Assembly (NCBI RefSeq): GCF_004363095.1 | Contig: NZ_SNYO01000008.1 | Coordinates: 124,001 to 188,000 of the forward strand | Length of the DNA stretch: 64,000 nt | DNA from: Actinomycetospora succinea | GTDB lineage: Bacteria > Actinomycetota > Actinomycetes > Mycobacteriales > Pseudonocardiaceae | Direction of reading: 5' to 3' | Shown here: piece by piece, positions 16,672 to 26,565 of the stretch | Position numbering within the stretch: position 1 is the stretch's first letter | How the letters are laid out: every line of letters begins with the position of its first letter | Made by a program: the position numbers and the translations under genes | The notes under the pieces: generated by a model | Databases searched by the model: none | What the model was told of the DNA's origin: nothing | The model's input: the letters and a program-made list of their open reading frames with translations, nothing else

Positions 16672-18576
16672 TCAGCGTGACGTCAGTCCCACGAGCAGGT
16701 CGGCACGGCGGTCGGCGTCCTCGGCGCGGGAGTGGTGCGACCACCCGACCAGCACCGCGAGCACCGCGGCCAGCAGCGGCAGGTCGCCCAGGAGCCAGGC
16801 CAGGACGCCGGCGAGGTGCTGGTCGGCGAGCAGGTCCGGCGCCCAGGGCAGGCGCAGGCGCACGAAGAAGTCGTCGACGAAGATCTGCCCGCTCCCCCCG
16901 TCCGCCGGCAGCACCGGGGTGCGCGACACCGGGTGGTCGGCCGCGAGCAGCGCCAGCCCGACCAGCGCGTGCACCGGCATCGACGCGATGAGGAACGTCA
17001 GGCGCGCGATCGGGGGCAGGCCGGGACCGTCCGCGGGCCCGGCGACCAGCGGGCCGAGGAACAGCACCCCGACCAGCAGGAACCACAGCGTCATCAGCGG
17101 CTGCAGCCAGCCCAGCGGTTGGGTCAGCGAGAACACGGGCGTGAGGTAGAGCAGCGCCGGCGAGCCGACGACGAGCACGAGCGCCACGGCCGGATGGCTC
17201 GCAACGCGCAGGGTCGGCGCGGCGAGGAGGTGCTCGAGCCAGTCCGCCGGGCCCTCCCGACCGCCCGACTCGGGCAGCGTCCGGCGCGCGAGCACGATCG
17301 GCGCCCCGAGCGCCCAGAGCAGCGGGACCGCGGTGGCGACCAGCATGTGTCCCGCGATGTGGACGCTGAGCACGGCGGGCCCGTAGCGCCCCAGTCCGGA
17401 CGAGGTGGCGACGACGAGCAGCGCGCACCCGGCGAACCACGCCACCGAGCGCCCCACCGGCCAGCGCGCGCCCTCGCGGGCGAGCCGGCGCAGCCCGGCG
17501 GCGTAGAGGCCGGCGAGCACGATCGCCAGGGTCAGCGTGACGAGCTCCGGGCGCCAGGACGTCGCGAGCACGGCGGGCGTCGGGGGCGCCGCGAGCCCGT
17601 AGCCGAGCAGGGCGGTCGGGGTGCTCGTCGCGCCGGGCGCCTGCACCGGCGGTACCGCACGCGTCGCGACCGCGGACAGGCCCACGACGACCGTGAGCAG
17701 CGCGAGCTCGACCGGCCACGCGGTGCGGCCGCGGCGCCGCCGCCACAGCACCCCGCCGGCGACGACGCCCAGCGCAGCGCCGAGCAGGACGAGGACGGTC
17801 CAGTCGACGCCGGCGCCGGGCCCGCCCGGACCGCTCAGGGCGACGACGGCGGCCACGGCCCCGGAGGCGACCGTGACGGCGCCCGCGGCCGTGCCGATGC
17901 GGGCGGCGCGCCACCACGCGCGCCCGTCGCCGCGCACGACGGCGAGCACCCCGAGCGTGCCGAGCCAGACGGCGGCGGCCACGACGTGGAACGCGGTGCT
18001 CGACAGCGCGAGGTCGCGGCCCACCCCGTCGGCAGCGTGCCCGGTCGCCACCGGCACCAGCAGCGTCGCCACGGCGAGCGCGAGCACGCCCGCCCCGCCG
18101 CTCCAGCGCCGCACCTCGCCGGCGGCGACGGCCGTCGCGGCCCCCAGCACGGCCGCGACCAGCCAGCCGACGGGCTCACCGCGCGCGAGCATCGTCGTCA
18201 CGAGGTCGGGGCCGAGCGGGACCCGCCCGCCCGCCGAGTCGGCGAGCGTCGCGGGCACCGACAGCGCCGCCCCCGCCCCGCCGACCCACGCCGCCCACCG
18301 GGCGACGCCGAGCGCCTGCTGCCCGGTCGGTGTGAACGCGGTGGTGCCCGGCGCCGGGGTGGCGACCACCAGCGCGACCAGCAGCCCGCCGACCGTCGCG
18401 GCAGCGGCGAGGTCGACGACCGTGCGCAGCGCCGGCACGAGGACGCGCACGAGCACGCCCGGGTCGGCGAGGCCCAGCTCGGGATAGCCGACCGGGCCGC
18501 GCACGAGCACGGCGCCGACCGCGACGACCAGACCCAGCAGCACCGCGGCGCCGGCGAGCGACGCGCGGTGTCTCAC
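16672..18576 (-). CDS. CopD / cytochrome c oxidase assembly (CtaG-like) fusion membrane protein
   Basis: 634 residues with roughly 16 membrane helices. The first half is a CopD-type copper-resistance domain (AFHVVAAAVWLGTLGVLAVV contains its signature His/Trp helix). The second half is a caa3-type oxidase assembly domain (VLSVHIAGHMLVATAVPLLWALGAP; RLTFLIASMPVHALVGLALL). The fusion is widespread in actinobacteria and is thought to move copper across the membrane for cytochrome oxidase. The GTG start overlaps the upstream gene by 4 bp, so they form one operon. Confidence 0.9.
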   Translation of the reverse strand: MRHRASLAGAAVLLGLVVAVGAVLVRGPVGYPELGLADPGVLVRVLVPALRTVVDLAAAATVGGLLVALVVATPAPGTTAFTPTGQQALGVARWAAWVGGAGAALSVPATLADSAGGRVPLGPDLVTTMLARGEPVGWLVAAVLGAATAVAAGEVRRWSGGAGVLALAVATLLVPVATGHAADGVGRDLALSSTAFHVVAAAVWLGTLGVLAVVRGDGRAWWRAARIGTAAGAVTVASGAVAAVVALSGPGGPGAGVDWTVLVLLGAALGVVAGGVLWRRRRGRTAWPVELALLTVVVGLSAVATRAVPPVQAPGATSTPTALLGYGLAAPPTPAVLATSWRPELVTLTLAIVLAGLYAAGLRRLAREGARWPVGRSVAWFAGCALLVVATSSGLGRYGPAVLSVHIAGHMLVATAVPLLWALGAPIVLARRTLPESGGREGPADWLEHLLAAPTLRVASHPAVALVLVVGSPALLYLTPVFSLTQPLGWLQPLMTLWFLLVGVLFLGPLVAGPADGPGLPPIARLTFLIASMPVHALVGLALLAADHPVSRTPVLPADGGSGQIFVDDFFVRLRLPWAPDLLADQHLAGVLAWLLGDLPLLAAVLAVLVGWSHHSRAEDADRRADLLVGLTSR

Positions 18577-19118
18577 GGGTCGATCTCGCTCGGGTAGCGG
18601 GCGCGGTACTCGTCGAGGTGCTGGGACTTGCAGACGTGCTGTTCCTTCTCGTTCTGCGCCTGGCGCATGCACTCGTCGAGCGTGCGGACGCCGCCCGTCT
18701 CCAGGTAGGTGACGGCGCCGGCGAGGGTGCTCCACTCCACGGCGACCGCGATCACGACGGCGACGAGCCCCAGCGCGAGCCCCGCGAGCGGCCCGCGGCG
18801 CGAGAGATCACGGCCCCGCAGGCGTGCGAAGGCCACCAGTGCGACGGCCACCGCGACCAGCCCGAGGGCGAGGCCGCCCCACCCCGTCCACGCGCTGACC
18901 AGCGCCATCGCGCCCAGGACGGGAGCGGCGACGACGATCCCGGGCCGGCGGGACGCCGGCTCCTCCGACGCGTCGGCGTCGGCGGCCGGGGTCGCGGCGG
19001 GTTCCGGGGGCACGGCCCGATCGTGGCAAGGGGCGGGGTCGCGCCCGGCGCCGGGGGTGGGGCCGTCTCCGGTCGGTGTCCGGAACGTGCACCGGTGTCC
19101 GAGCTCTTCGGTGGACAT
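18573..19118 (-). CDS. Proline/alanine-rich protein with two or three membrane helices (DUF4190-like)
   Basis: 181 residues. Residues 1-58 are hydrophilic and Pro/Ala-rich. Helices lie at about 61-95 (broken by WTGWGG) and 107-130, the layout of DUF4190-type small actinobacterial proteins. The extracellular tail has two Cys (DECMRQAQ, HVCKSQ), which could form a disulfide. It is the first gene of the operon with the CopD/CtaG fusion. An inverted repeat sits across its start codon. No function assigned. Confidence 0.72.
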   Translation of the reverse strand: MSTEELGHRCTFRTPTGDGPTPGAGRDPAPCHDRAVPPEPAATPAADADASEEPASRRPGIVVAAPVLGAMALVSAWTGWGGLALGLVAVAVALVAFARLRGRDLSRRGPLAGLALGLVAVVIAVAVEWSTLAGAVTYLETGGVRTLDECMRQAQNEKEQHVCKSQHLDEYRARYPSEIDP

Positions 19119-19137
19119 GCTTCGGATTCCGAAGCAT
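19117..19137. promoter_or_regulatory. Inverted repeat over the start codon of the DUF4190-like gene
   Basis: ATGCTTCGG (19117-19125) and CCGAAGCAT (19129-19137) form perfect 9-bp arms around a 3-bp spacer. The left end overlaps the ATG (complement of 19116-19118) of the gene upstream of the CopD/CtaG fusion. A repressor such as a metal sensor, or an RNA hairpin masking the start, would fit. Neither is shown. Confidence 0.5.
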
Positions 19138-19177
19138 CTCGCTCAGAGCGAACCGGTCCTCGTGGCTCGTCGCGCTC

Positions 19178-20158
19178 TCAGCCCGGGGGCGCGAAGCCCG
19201 AGGACGGCTCCGACGAACCGGACGGCGCCGGGGACTCCACGGGGGCGGCGGACCACGGCGTCGGGGACGGCGGCGGTGTCCCCGCGCCCGTCCCGTGCCA
19301 CGGCGACGCCACCGCCCGCGCCGGGGCAGGCGCGGGGCCGGGGTTCGGGGCCGAGCCGTACGGGGCCGCAGGCCCGGACCCCGGAGCCCCGCCCCACGGC
19401 GAGCCGCCGAGCCGGGCCGTCTCGCGGCGGCGGCGCTCCCCCAGCACCGCGAGCAGGTACGCCTCGGGTGGCGTGCCGGGCGGCGGGGGTGGGGCGACGC
19501 GGGCGGCGACGTCGGCCGCGAGCCGGCCGCCGAGCTGGGCGCGCATCGGCGGGGCGAGCTGCCCCGCGCGCACGAGGAACTGGCGGGCGGCGAGCGCGAG
19601 GTCGTCGGGGAGATCCGCGAGCTCGCAGCGCTGCGCCCAGGCGGCGAGGCGGGGGTCGGGCGGCGGGAGGCCGGGCAGGCCCGTGCGTGGCAGGCGCTCG
19701 CGGACGACGATCGTGCCGGCGAGCAGGTCGCCGATCCGCTGGCCGCGCGCGGTGCTCGCGGACACGACGATGCCGATCACGCCGGTGAAGAACGAGAGCA
19801 GCCCGAAGTCGACGATGAAGCCGGCGAGCGCGCGGGCCAGGGCGTGGCGGAAGACGATCGGCCCGCCGTCGGTGCGGACCACGCGCAGGCCCATCGCGTA
19901 CTTGCCCGGCGAGCGGCCGCGGGTCAGCGTCTCCCAGAGCAGCGGGTACCCGACGAACACCCCGACGGTGATCGCCAGACCCACCGCGGCGGTGAGCGCG
20001 TCGTCGACCTCGGCCCCGAGCAGCTCGGTCACCAGCAGCACCGCGAACAGCAGCGCGAGCATGATCAGCGCGTCGAGGGCGAAGCCGAGCGCGCGGCTGG
20101 GCAGGCGGGCGGTGCGCACGTCGAGCTCGACGGCCTCGCCGATCACCACCCGGTCCAC
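19178..20158 (-). CDS. RDD family membrane protein
   Basis: 326 residues from a GTG. The RDD domain covers about residues 14-160: ARLPSRALGFALDALIM holds the Arg-Asp signature, followed by SPGKYAMGLRVVRTDGG and ARGQRIGDLLAGTIVV. The C-terminal ~100 residues are a Pro/Ala/Gly-rich cytoplasmic tail. Function is unknown; RDD genes in actinobacteria usually stand next to SpoIIM and MoxR/DUF58 genes, as here (divergent SpoIIM gene, DUF58 3 kb away). Confidence 0.9.
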   Translation of the reverse strand: MDRVVIGEAVELDVRTARLPSRALGFALDALIMLALLFAVLLVTELLGAEVDDALTAAVGLAITVGVFVGYPLLWETLTRGRSPGKYAMGLRVVRTDGGPIVFRHALARALAGFIVDFGLLSFFTGVIGIVVSASTARGQRIGDLLAGTIVVRERLPRTGLPGLPPPDPRLAAWAQRCELADLPDDLALAARQFLVRAGQLAPPMRAQLGGRLAADVAARVAPPPPPGTPPEAYLLAVLGERRRRETARLGGSPWGGAPGSGPAAPYGSAPNPGPAPAPARAVASPWHGTGAGTPPPSPTPWSAAPVESPAPSGSSEPSSGFAPPG

Positions 20159-20235
20159 GGCGCCATCGTGCCAGCGCCCGTCGGGGCCCCGTGGGAGGGA
20201 CGAGGCGGGAAGGATCAGTGGGAGGATCGGCGACC

Positions 20236-21243
20236 GTGGACGTCGACGCGTACGTGGCCGCGCACCGGCCCGAGTGGGACCGCCTCGCGGACCTGCTCGA
20301 CCGCCGCCGGTGGACGGGCGCGGAGGTCGACGAGGCGGTGGCGCTCTACGAGCGCACGGCCACCCACCTCTCGGTCGTGCGCTCCACGTCGCCCGACCCG
20401 GCGCTGGTCGCTCGGCTCTCGACGCTCGTCGCGCGCGCCCGCACCGCGATCACCGGCTCGACCACGGCGTCGTGGCGCGACCTCACGCGGTTCGCAACGA
20501 TCGGCTTCGCCGTGGCGCTCGCCGCGTCGTGGCGGTGGTGGCTGACGACGCTGGCGGTGTGCTCGGTGGTCATGGTGGTCGTCGGGGTGTGGGTCGCCCG
20601 CTCCCCCGACGTGCAGGCCGCGCTCCTGCCGCCGGAGGAGACACGCCGGCTGGTGGAAGAGGACTTCGCGTCGTACTACAGCTCCGACCCGGCCTCGTCG
20701 TTCGCCGCCCGGGTGTGGACCAACAACGCCTGGATCGCCGCGATCTGCCTGGTCACCGGCGTGCTGATGCTGCCGGTGCTCTGGGTGATGCTCCAGAACG
20801 TCGTCAACATCGGGGTGTCGGGCGGCATCCTCGCCGCCAACGGGCGCGCCGACCTGTTCTTCGGGCTGATCACCCCGCACGGCCTCCTCGAGCTCACGGC
20901 CCTCTTCGTCGCGGCCGGGGCGGGGCTGCGGCTGGGCTGGTCGTGGGTGGACCCGGGCCCGCTGTCCCGGACCGAGTCGCTCGCGCGGCAGGGGCGCACG
21001 ACGGTGGGCATGGCGCTCGGCGTCGCGGTCCTGCTGGCGATCTCGGGGGTGATCGAGGCGTTCGTGACGCCGTCGGGGCTGCCGACCTGGGCCCGCATCG
21101 GCATCGGGGTGCTCGCCGAGCTCGGCTTCGCAGCCTACGTGCTCTGGGGCGTGGTCCTCGTGCGGCGCCACGGGGCCACCGCGCCGGCGCTCGCCGACCT
21201 CGCCGCCGACCGGCGCGGCGCCGCGCTCCCGGCGGCGGGCTGA
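20236..21243 (+). CDS. SpoIIM-domain (stage II sporulation protein M-like) membrane protein
   Basis: About 335 residues. A cytoplasmic N-terminal helical segment (WDRLADLLDRRRWTGAEVDEAVALYERTATHLSVVR) precedes about five membrane helices, with the SpoIIM motif NNAWIAAICLVTGVLMLPV and the LITPHGLLELTALFVAAGAG segment. The GTG at 20236 has GGGAGG upstream. In Bacillus SpoIIM acts in peptidoglycan degradation during engulfment; in actinobacteria the role is unproven. It is divergent from RDD and followed 2 bp later by the AraC-type gene. Confidence 0.88.
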   Translation: MDVDAYVAAHRPEWDRLADLLDRRRWTGAEVDEAVALYERTATHLSVVRSTSPDPALVARLSTLVARARTAITGSTTASWRDLTRFATIGFAVALAASWRWWLTTLAVCSVVMVVVGVWVARSPDVQAALLPPEETRRLVEEDFASYYSSDPASSFAARVWTNNAWIAAICLVTGVLMLPVLWVMLQNVVNIGVSGGILAANGRADLFFGLITPHGLLELTALFVAAGAGLRLGWSWVDPGPLSRTESLARQGRTTVGMALGVAVLLAISGVIEAFVTPSGLPTWARIGIGVLAELGFAAYVLWGVVLVRRHGATAPALADLAADRRGAALPAAG

Positions 21244-21245
21244 CC

Positions 21246-21734
21246 GTGCAGACGGTCCCCGACGACCTCCTCGTCGGCCTGCGCCGCGCCCGCGACCGGA
21301 TCGACCGGCACTACGCCGAGCCGCTCGACCTCGACGCCCTCGCCGCCACGGCGGGCCTGTCGAAGTACCACTTCCTGCGCTGCTTCGCCCGCACCTACGG
21401 CCGCACCCCGCACGCCTACCTCACCGAGCGCCGGGTCGAGCGCGCCCAGGACCTGCTGCGCGCCACCAACCTGACCGTCACCGAGGTGTGCTGGCTCGTC
21501 GGCTACTCGGGCCTCGGGTCGTTCTCGACGCGGTTCCGCCGTCTCGTGGGCTGCAGCCCCTCGGAGTACCAGGCGCGCTGGGCGCGCACGGGCCCGCCGC
21601 GGATCCCGGGCTGCTTCGTGATGATGCACGGGCTCTCGGACCGCTCAGCGGAGCGGAGCCGGTCCATCGGCTCGGACCGAGCAATCGCGGAGAAGCCGGA
21701 GGAGGACCACCCCCGAGGAGAATCCTCCGCATGA
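21246..21734 (+). CDS. AraC-family transcriptional regulator
   Basis: 162 residues, with the DNA-binding domain at the N-terminus: LDLDALAATAGLSKYHFLRCFARTYGRTPHAYL is the first helix-turn-helix and TVTEVCWLVGYSGLGSFSTRFRRLVGCSPSEY the second. No sensor domain precedes it, and the last ~45 residues are a non-conserved charged tail. The TGA overlaps the ATG of the VOC gene (ATGA at 21731-21734). Paired AraC/VOC genes are common in actinobacteria, so it probably controls the VOC protein or responds to its ligand. Confidence 0.88.
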   Translation: MQTVPDDLLVGLRRARDRIDRHYAEPLDLDALAATAGLSKYHFLRCFARTYGRTPHAYLTERRVERAQDLLRATNLTVTEVCWLVGYSGLGSFSTRFRRLVGCSPSEYQARWARTGPPRIPGCFVMMHGLSDRSAERSRSIGSDRAIAEKPEEDHPRGESSA

Positions 21735-22159
21735 TCACCAACATCTCGCTGTTCACCCTCTACGTCACCGACCAGGACGACGCGAAGAAGTTCTACTGCG
21801 ACGTGCTGGGGTTCGTGGAGGGCACCGACGTCCAGATGGGCGAGGGCTTCCGCTGGGTGACGGTGAAGCACCCGCGGCAGCCGGAGCTCGAGGTGACGCT
21901 GATGGTCCCCGGCCCGCCGCTGAACGAGGAGATGGCCGGCGCCGTCCGCCGCGCGCTCGCGAGCGGGACGATGGGCGGCTTCGGGCTCACCACCGACGAC
22001 TGCCGCGCCGAGTACGAGCGCCTGACGGAGCTGGGCATCGAGTTCACCCAGGAGCCCTCGGAGCGCCCGTACGGCGTCGAGGCCGTCATGCGCGACAACT
22101 CCGGCAACTGGCTCGTGCTCGTCGAACCGCGGCCGTTCGACCCGGCGGACTTCGGCTGA
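21731..22159 (+). CDS. VOC family protein (glyoxalase/extradiol dioxygenase fold)
   Basis: 142 residues, a single VOC domain pair: ISLFTLYVTDQDDAKKFYCDVLGF at the start, VTVKHPRQPELEVTLM in the middle, and AVMRDNSGNWLVLVEP at the end. The final Glu is the usual metal-ligand position. It is translationally coupled to the AraC-type gene by a 4-bp overlap. The substrate is unknown; the family includes lyases, dioxygenases and antibiotic-binding proteins. Confidence 0.88.
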   Translation: MITNISLFTLYVTDQDDAKKFYCDVLGFVEGTDVQMGEGFRWVTVKHPRQPELEVTLMVPGPPLNEEMAGAVRRALASGTMGGFGLTTDDCRAEYERLTELGIEFTQEPSERPYGVEAVMRDNSGNWLVLVEPRPFDPADFG

Positions 22160-22186
22160 GGGACGTCGGCTGACACGCTGTCCCAC

Positions 22187-23014
22187 GTGGACGCACGGGC
22201 GGAGCAGAGCGCGGCCTGGAACGGCACCGGCGGCGACGCCTGGGTGCGCCTGCAACCCGTGCTCGACGCGCTCTACGCGCCGGTCGAGGAGCTCCTCGTC
22301 GACCGGGTGGCCGCCGCGGTCGCCGGACCCGCGCCGACCGTGATCGACGTCGGGTGCGGCACCGGCGCGACGACGCTGGCGCTCGCCCGCCGCCTCGGCC
22401 CGGCGGCCCGCTGCGTGGGCGTCGACCTGTCCGAGCCCATGGTGGCGCTGGCCCGGACGCGCGACCCCGACTCGGCCGAGTTCCTCGTCGCCGACGCCGG
22501 CCGGCACCGGTTCGACCCGGGCGGCGCGGACGTCATCGCGTCGCGGTTCGGGGTGATGTTCTTCGACGAGCCCGCAGCGGCGTTCGCGAACCTGCACGCC
22601 GCCACCCGCCCGGGCGGGGCGCTGCGCGCGATCGTCTGGCGCCGGCCCGAGGAGAACCCGTTCATGACGCGCGCCGGCGAGACCGCCGCGCCGCTGCTCG
22701 AGGTGCCGGCGTGGGCTCCCGACGTGCCGGGCCCGTTCGCGCTCGCCGACCCCGACCGCACGCTGCGCCTGCTGCGCACCGCGGGCTGGTCGACGGCGAC
22801 CGCCGACCCCGTCGACCTCGTCTGCGAGATGCCGGCCGGGAGCCTCGACGCCTACCTCGGCGCGCTCGGACCGGTGGGCCGCGCGCTCGCCGGGGCGGAC
22901 GCGGCGTTCCGGGCCCGGGTCCTCGACCACGTCCGGCCGGCGTTCGACGAGTTCCGCGCGGGCGACCGGGTCCGGTTCACCGCGGCGTGCTGGCTGCTCT
23001 GGGGCGAAGCTTGA
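22187..23014 (+). CDS. Class I SAM-dependent methyltransferase
   Basis: 275 residues. The SAM-binding motif I reads VIDVGCGTGATTLALARRLG (near residue 47), followed by the acidic loop GVDLSEPMV and motif II/III at GGADVIASRFGVMFFDEP. The layout matches UbiE/COQ5-like methyltransferases that often accompany AraC/VOC genes. Substrate unassigned. The GTG start lies 27 bp after the VOC stop, so it may belong to the same operon. It is convergent with the DUF58 gene. Confidence 0.88.
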   Translation: MDARAEQSAAWNGTGGDAWVRLQPVLDALYAPVEELLVDRVAAAVAGPAPTVIDVGCGTGATTLALARRLGPAARCVGVDLSEPMVALARTRDPDSAEFLVADAGRHRFDPGGADVIASRFGVMFFDEPAAAFANLHAATRPGGALRAIVWRRPEENPFMTRAGETAAPLLEVPAWAPDVPGPFALADPDRTLRLLRTAGWSTATADPVDLVCEMPAGSLDAYLGALGPVGRALAGADAAFRARVLDHVRPAFDEFRAGDRVRFTAACWLLWGEA

Positions 23015-23030
23015 TCTCCGGGGGCGTGAC

Positions 23031-24332
23031 TCAGAGCCGCCCGGCGGCCTTGAGCGCCAGGTAGCGGTCGGCGACGGCCGGGGGCAGGTCGTCGGGCGCC
23101 GCGTCGACGATCTCCACCCCGCGGCGCCCGAGGCGCTCGGCGGTGCGGCGCCGGGCGTCGCGGGCCGCACCGGCCGCGGCGGCGGTGTAGACGGCCTCGG
23201 CGTCCCCGCGGCCCGCGGCCATCGTCGCGAGCTCCGGGTCGGCGACGGCGGCGAGCAGCAGGGTGTGCCGGCGCAGCAGGGTGCCCAGGACCGGGTCGAG
23301 GCCCTCGGTCACCGCCGCCTCCTCGAGCCCCGTGACCAGCACGATCAGGCTGCGCCGCCCCGCCCGCGCCAGCGCCGCGGCGGCGAGCAGGCGCATGTCG
23401 GTCTCGACCAGGCGCGGCTCCAGCGGCGCCATCGCCGTGACCAGCGCGGGCAGCAGGTCGCGCTCGGTCGCGCCGAGCACGGAGGCGCGGACCTCGCGGT
23501 CGAGGGCGAGCAGGTCGACGCGGTCGCCGCCGCGCGAGGCCAGCGCGGCGAGCAGCAGCGCGGTGTCGAGGGCGGCGTCGAGCCGGGGCGCGTCGCCGAC
23601 CCGTCCCGCGGCGCTGCGGCCCGTGTCGATCACGACGAGGACGTGGCGGTCGCGCTCGGGGCGCCAGGTCCGGACGACGAGGTCGTGCGAGCGCGCCGAG
23701 GCCCGCCAGTCGATGGAGCGCACGTCGTCGCCGGCGACGTACTCGCGCAGCGAGTCGAACTCGGTGCCCTGCCCGCGCACCTGGACCGCGCGGCGCCCGT
23801 CGAGCTCCCGCAGGCGCGCCAGCCGGGACGGCAGGTGGCGGCGCGACCCGAACGCCGGCAGCACCCGCACGCGCGCGGGCACGACCCGCCGGCCCTGCCG
23901 GGCGCCGATCCCGAGCGGCCCGAGCGAGCGGAGGGTCACGCGCACGGCGTCGCGGTCGCCGCGCCGGGTCGGGGTCAGGGTGGAGACGACCCGGCGCCGC
24001 TCCCCCGCCGGCACGACCAGCCGGTGCCGCGACGGGACCGCGCCGGCCGAGGGCTCCCAGGCGTCGCGCACCAGGAGCACCGCCCGGCGCCGGGCGGGGT
24101 TGGCGACGCGCAGCGCGACCTCGAGCGAGGTGCCGAGGCGCAGGGTGGTCGTGTCCTCCTGCTCGCGGTCGAGACGCAGCGCCGTCACGGGCACGGCGGC
24201 CAGGGCGTCGACGACCGCGGCGAGCGCCAGCACCCCGGACACCACGAGCACCCCGGTCCCCGACGGCCACGCCAGGCCGACGACCAGCGCGCCCAGGGCG
24301 ACGAGGAGCGCGAAGCGCCCGGTGACCGCCAT
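23031..24332 (-). CDS. DUF58 domain-containing protein
   Basis: 433 residues. Two N-terminal helices (about 6-46) are followed by a beta-rich segment and the DUF58 core: TEFDSLREYVAGDDVRSIDWRASAR near residue 190. A von Willebrand A-like fold follows with HVLVVIDTGRSAAGR as a degenerate metal-binding strand. DUF58 proteins partner with MoxR ATPases in envelope-associated assembly or protease systems. The ATG lies 3 bp after the MoxR stop, one operon with MoxR, DUF4350, DUF4129 and the Gly/Tyr-rich protein. Confidence 0.92.
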   Translation of the reverse strand: MAVTGRFALLVALGALVVGLAWPSGTGVLVVSGVLALAAVVDALAAVPVTALRLDREQEDTTTLRLGTSLEVALRVANPARRRAVLLVRDAWEPSAGAVPSRHRLVVPAGERRRVVSTLTPTRRGDRDAVRVTLRSLGPLGIGARQGRRVVPARVRVLPAFGSRRHLPSRLARLRELDGRRAVQVRGQGTEFDSLREYVAGDDVRSIDWRASARSHDLVVRTWRPERDRHVLVVIDTGRSAAGRVGDAPRLDAALDTALLLAALASRGGDRVDLLALDREVRASVLGATERDLLPALVTAMAPLEPRLVETDMRLLAAAALARAGRRSLIVLVTGLEEAAVTEGLDPVLGTLLRRHTLLLAAVADPELATMAAGRGDAEAVYTAAAAGAARDARRRTAERLGRRGVEIVDAAPDDLPPAVADRYLALKAAGRL

Positions 24333-24335
24333 GGT

Positions 24336-25367
<1,032 letters not shown>

Positions 25368-25371
25368 CCGA

Positions 25372-26565
25372 TCATGCGGACCCCGGGCGGCCGTCGGCGG
25401 CCGTGTCCCGCACGGCGCGGCGCAGCCCGTCGAGATCACCGGCGAGGCGCACCAGGGCGGGGTCGTCGGGCGGCTCCGGGCCGTCGAGCAGCGCACCGAC
25501 CTCGGCCACCGGCCGGCCGGTGCGCGCGGCGACGGCGTCGACGACGGCGGCGACGCCCCCGCCGCGCGGCACGCCGAGGCGGGCGGCGAGCTCGCGGTGG
25601 GCGTCGCCCCGCAGTGCCGCGGCGGCCCGGTCGCGGGCGCCGGCGCGGCGGTAGAGCCGGGCCCGGCCCCGCACGGTCTCGCCGGCGGGGACGACGACGG
25701 GCAGGTCCTCGGTCACGACCGGGCCGAGCCGCCGGCCCCGCCACAGGGCGACGGCGACCCCGGCGACGAGCAGCTGCAGCGGCCCCCAGATCCACCCGGC
25801 GGGCAGCAACTCCGAGGTGCTGCGCTCCTGGCCGGGCTCCGCGGGTGGCGGGACGGGCAGGTACCAGAGCAGGTCGGGGTGGGCGCCGAGCAGGTTGAGC
25901 GCGAGCGCGGCGTTGCCCCGCTCGTCGAGGGCGTCGTTGGTGAACGGGGTGGCGTCGCCGACGACCGTCACGGTCCGGTCGCCCTCGCGCACGCTCACCA
26001 GCGACGCGGCGCCGACCTGGCCGTCCGTGGGGTAGCAGCGGTCCGCCGCCAGCCCGGGGTCGACGCCGTACGCGGCGCCCTCGAGGTCGACGGGCCCGGC
26101 GCGCACGGCCGCGGGCACGCCGCACGCCGGGTCGGTGGGCTCGGGCAGCTCGATCGGCTCGGGCCGCACCCCCGGCGCGAGCGCGGTGAGGGACCGCTCG
26201 TCGGGACGCACGAGCACGACGTCGGCGCCCGAGGCGGCGAGGGCGTCGCGCTGGCGGGTGCTCATGCGCTCGGGGAACGCGACGAACACCGTGCGGCCCG
26301 GGACGGCCGTGGCCGGGTCGAGGTCGTCGACGGCGCGGATCCGCACGCCCTGGTCCTCGAGGAGGTGCGCCAGCGCCATGCCGCCCTCGGGTGCGGCGCC
26401 CTCGGGGCTGAGGTCGCCGATACGCGGCGCGGCGGTGAGCACGGCGACGACCAGCGCGGCCGCGAGGACCAGCGCGCCGATGAGGACCGGCCCGCGCCAG
26501 CGCCGGGCGTTCGCCGCGAACGTGGTGTTCGCTGCGTCGACGCGTCCGGACTCCCCGGTGATCAC
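25372..26565 (-). CDS. DUF4350 domain-containing membrane protein
   Basis: 397 residues from a GTG that overlaps the DUF4129 stop (GTGA). One N-terminal helix (about 26-46), an extracytoplasmic Rossmann-like domain (GMALAHLLEDQGVRIRAVDDLD, then DALAASGADVVLVRPDE, then VTVVGDATPFTNDAL), a second helix near residue 260 (WGPLQLLVAGVAVALW) and a cytoplasmic tail. DUF4350 is a constant member of the MoxR/DUF58/DUF4129 block; its activity is unknown. Confidence 0.87.
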   Translation of the reverse strand: MITGESGRVDAANTTFAANARRWRGPVLIGALVLAAALVVAVLTAAPRIGDLSPEGAAPEGGMALAHLLEDQGVRIRAVDDLDPATAVPGRTVFVAFPERMSTRQRDALAASGADVVLVRPDERSLTALAPGVRPEPIELPEPTDPACGVPAAVRAGPVDLEGAAYGVDPGLAADRCYPTDGQVGAASLVSVREGDRTVTVVGDATPFTNDALDERGNAALALNLLGAHPDLLWYLPVPPPAEPGQERSTSELLPAGWIWGPLQLLVAGVAVALWRGRRLGPVVTEDLPVVVPAGETVRGRARLYRRAGARDRAAAALRGDAHRELAARLGVPRGGGVAAVVDAVAARTGRPVAEVGALLDGPEPPDDPALVRLAGDLDGLRRAVRDTAADGRPGSA

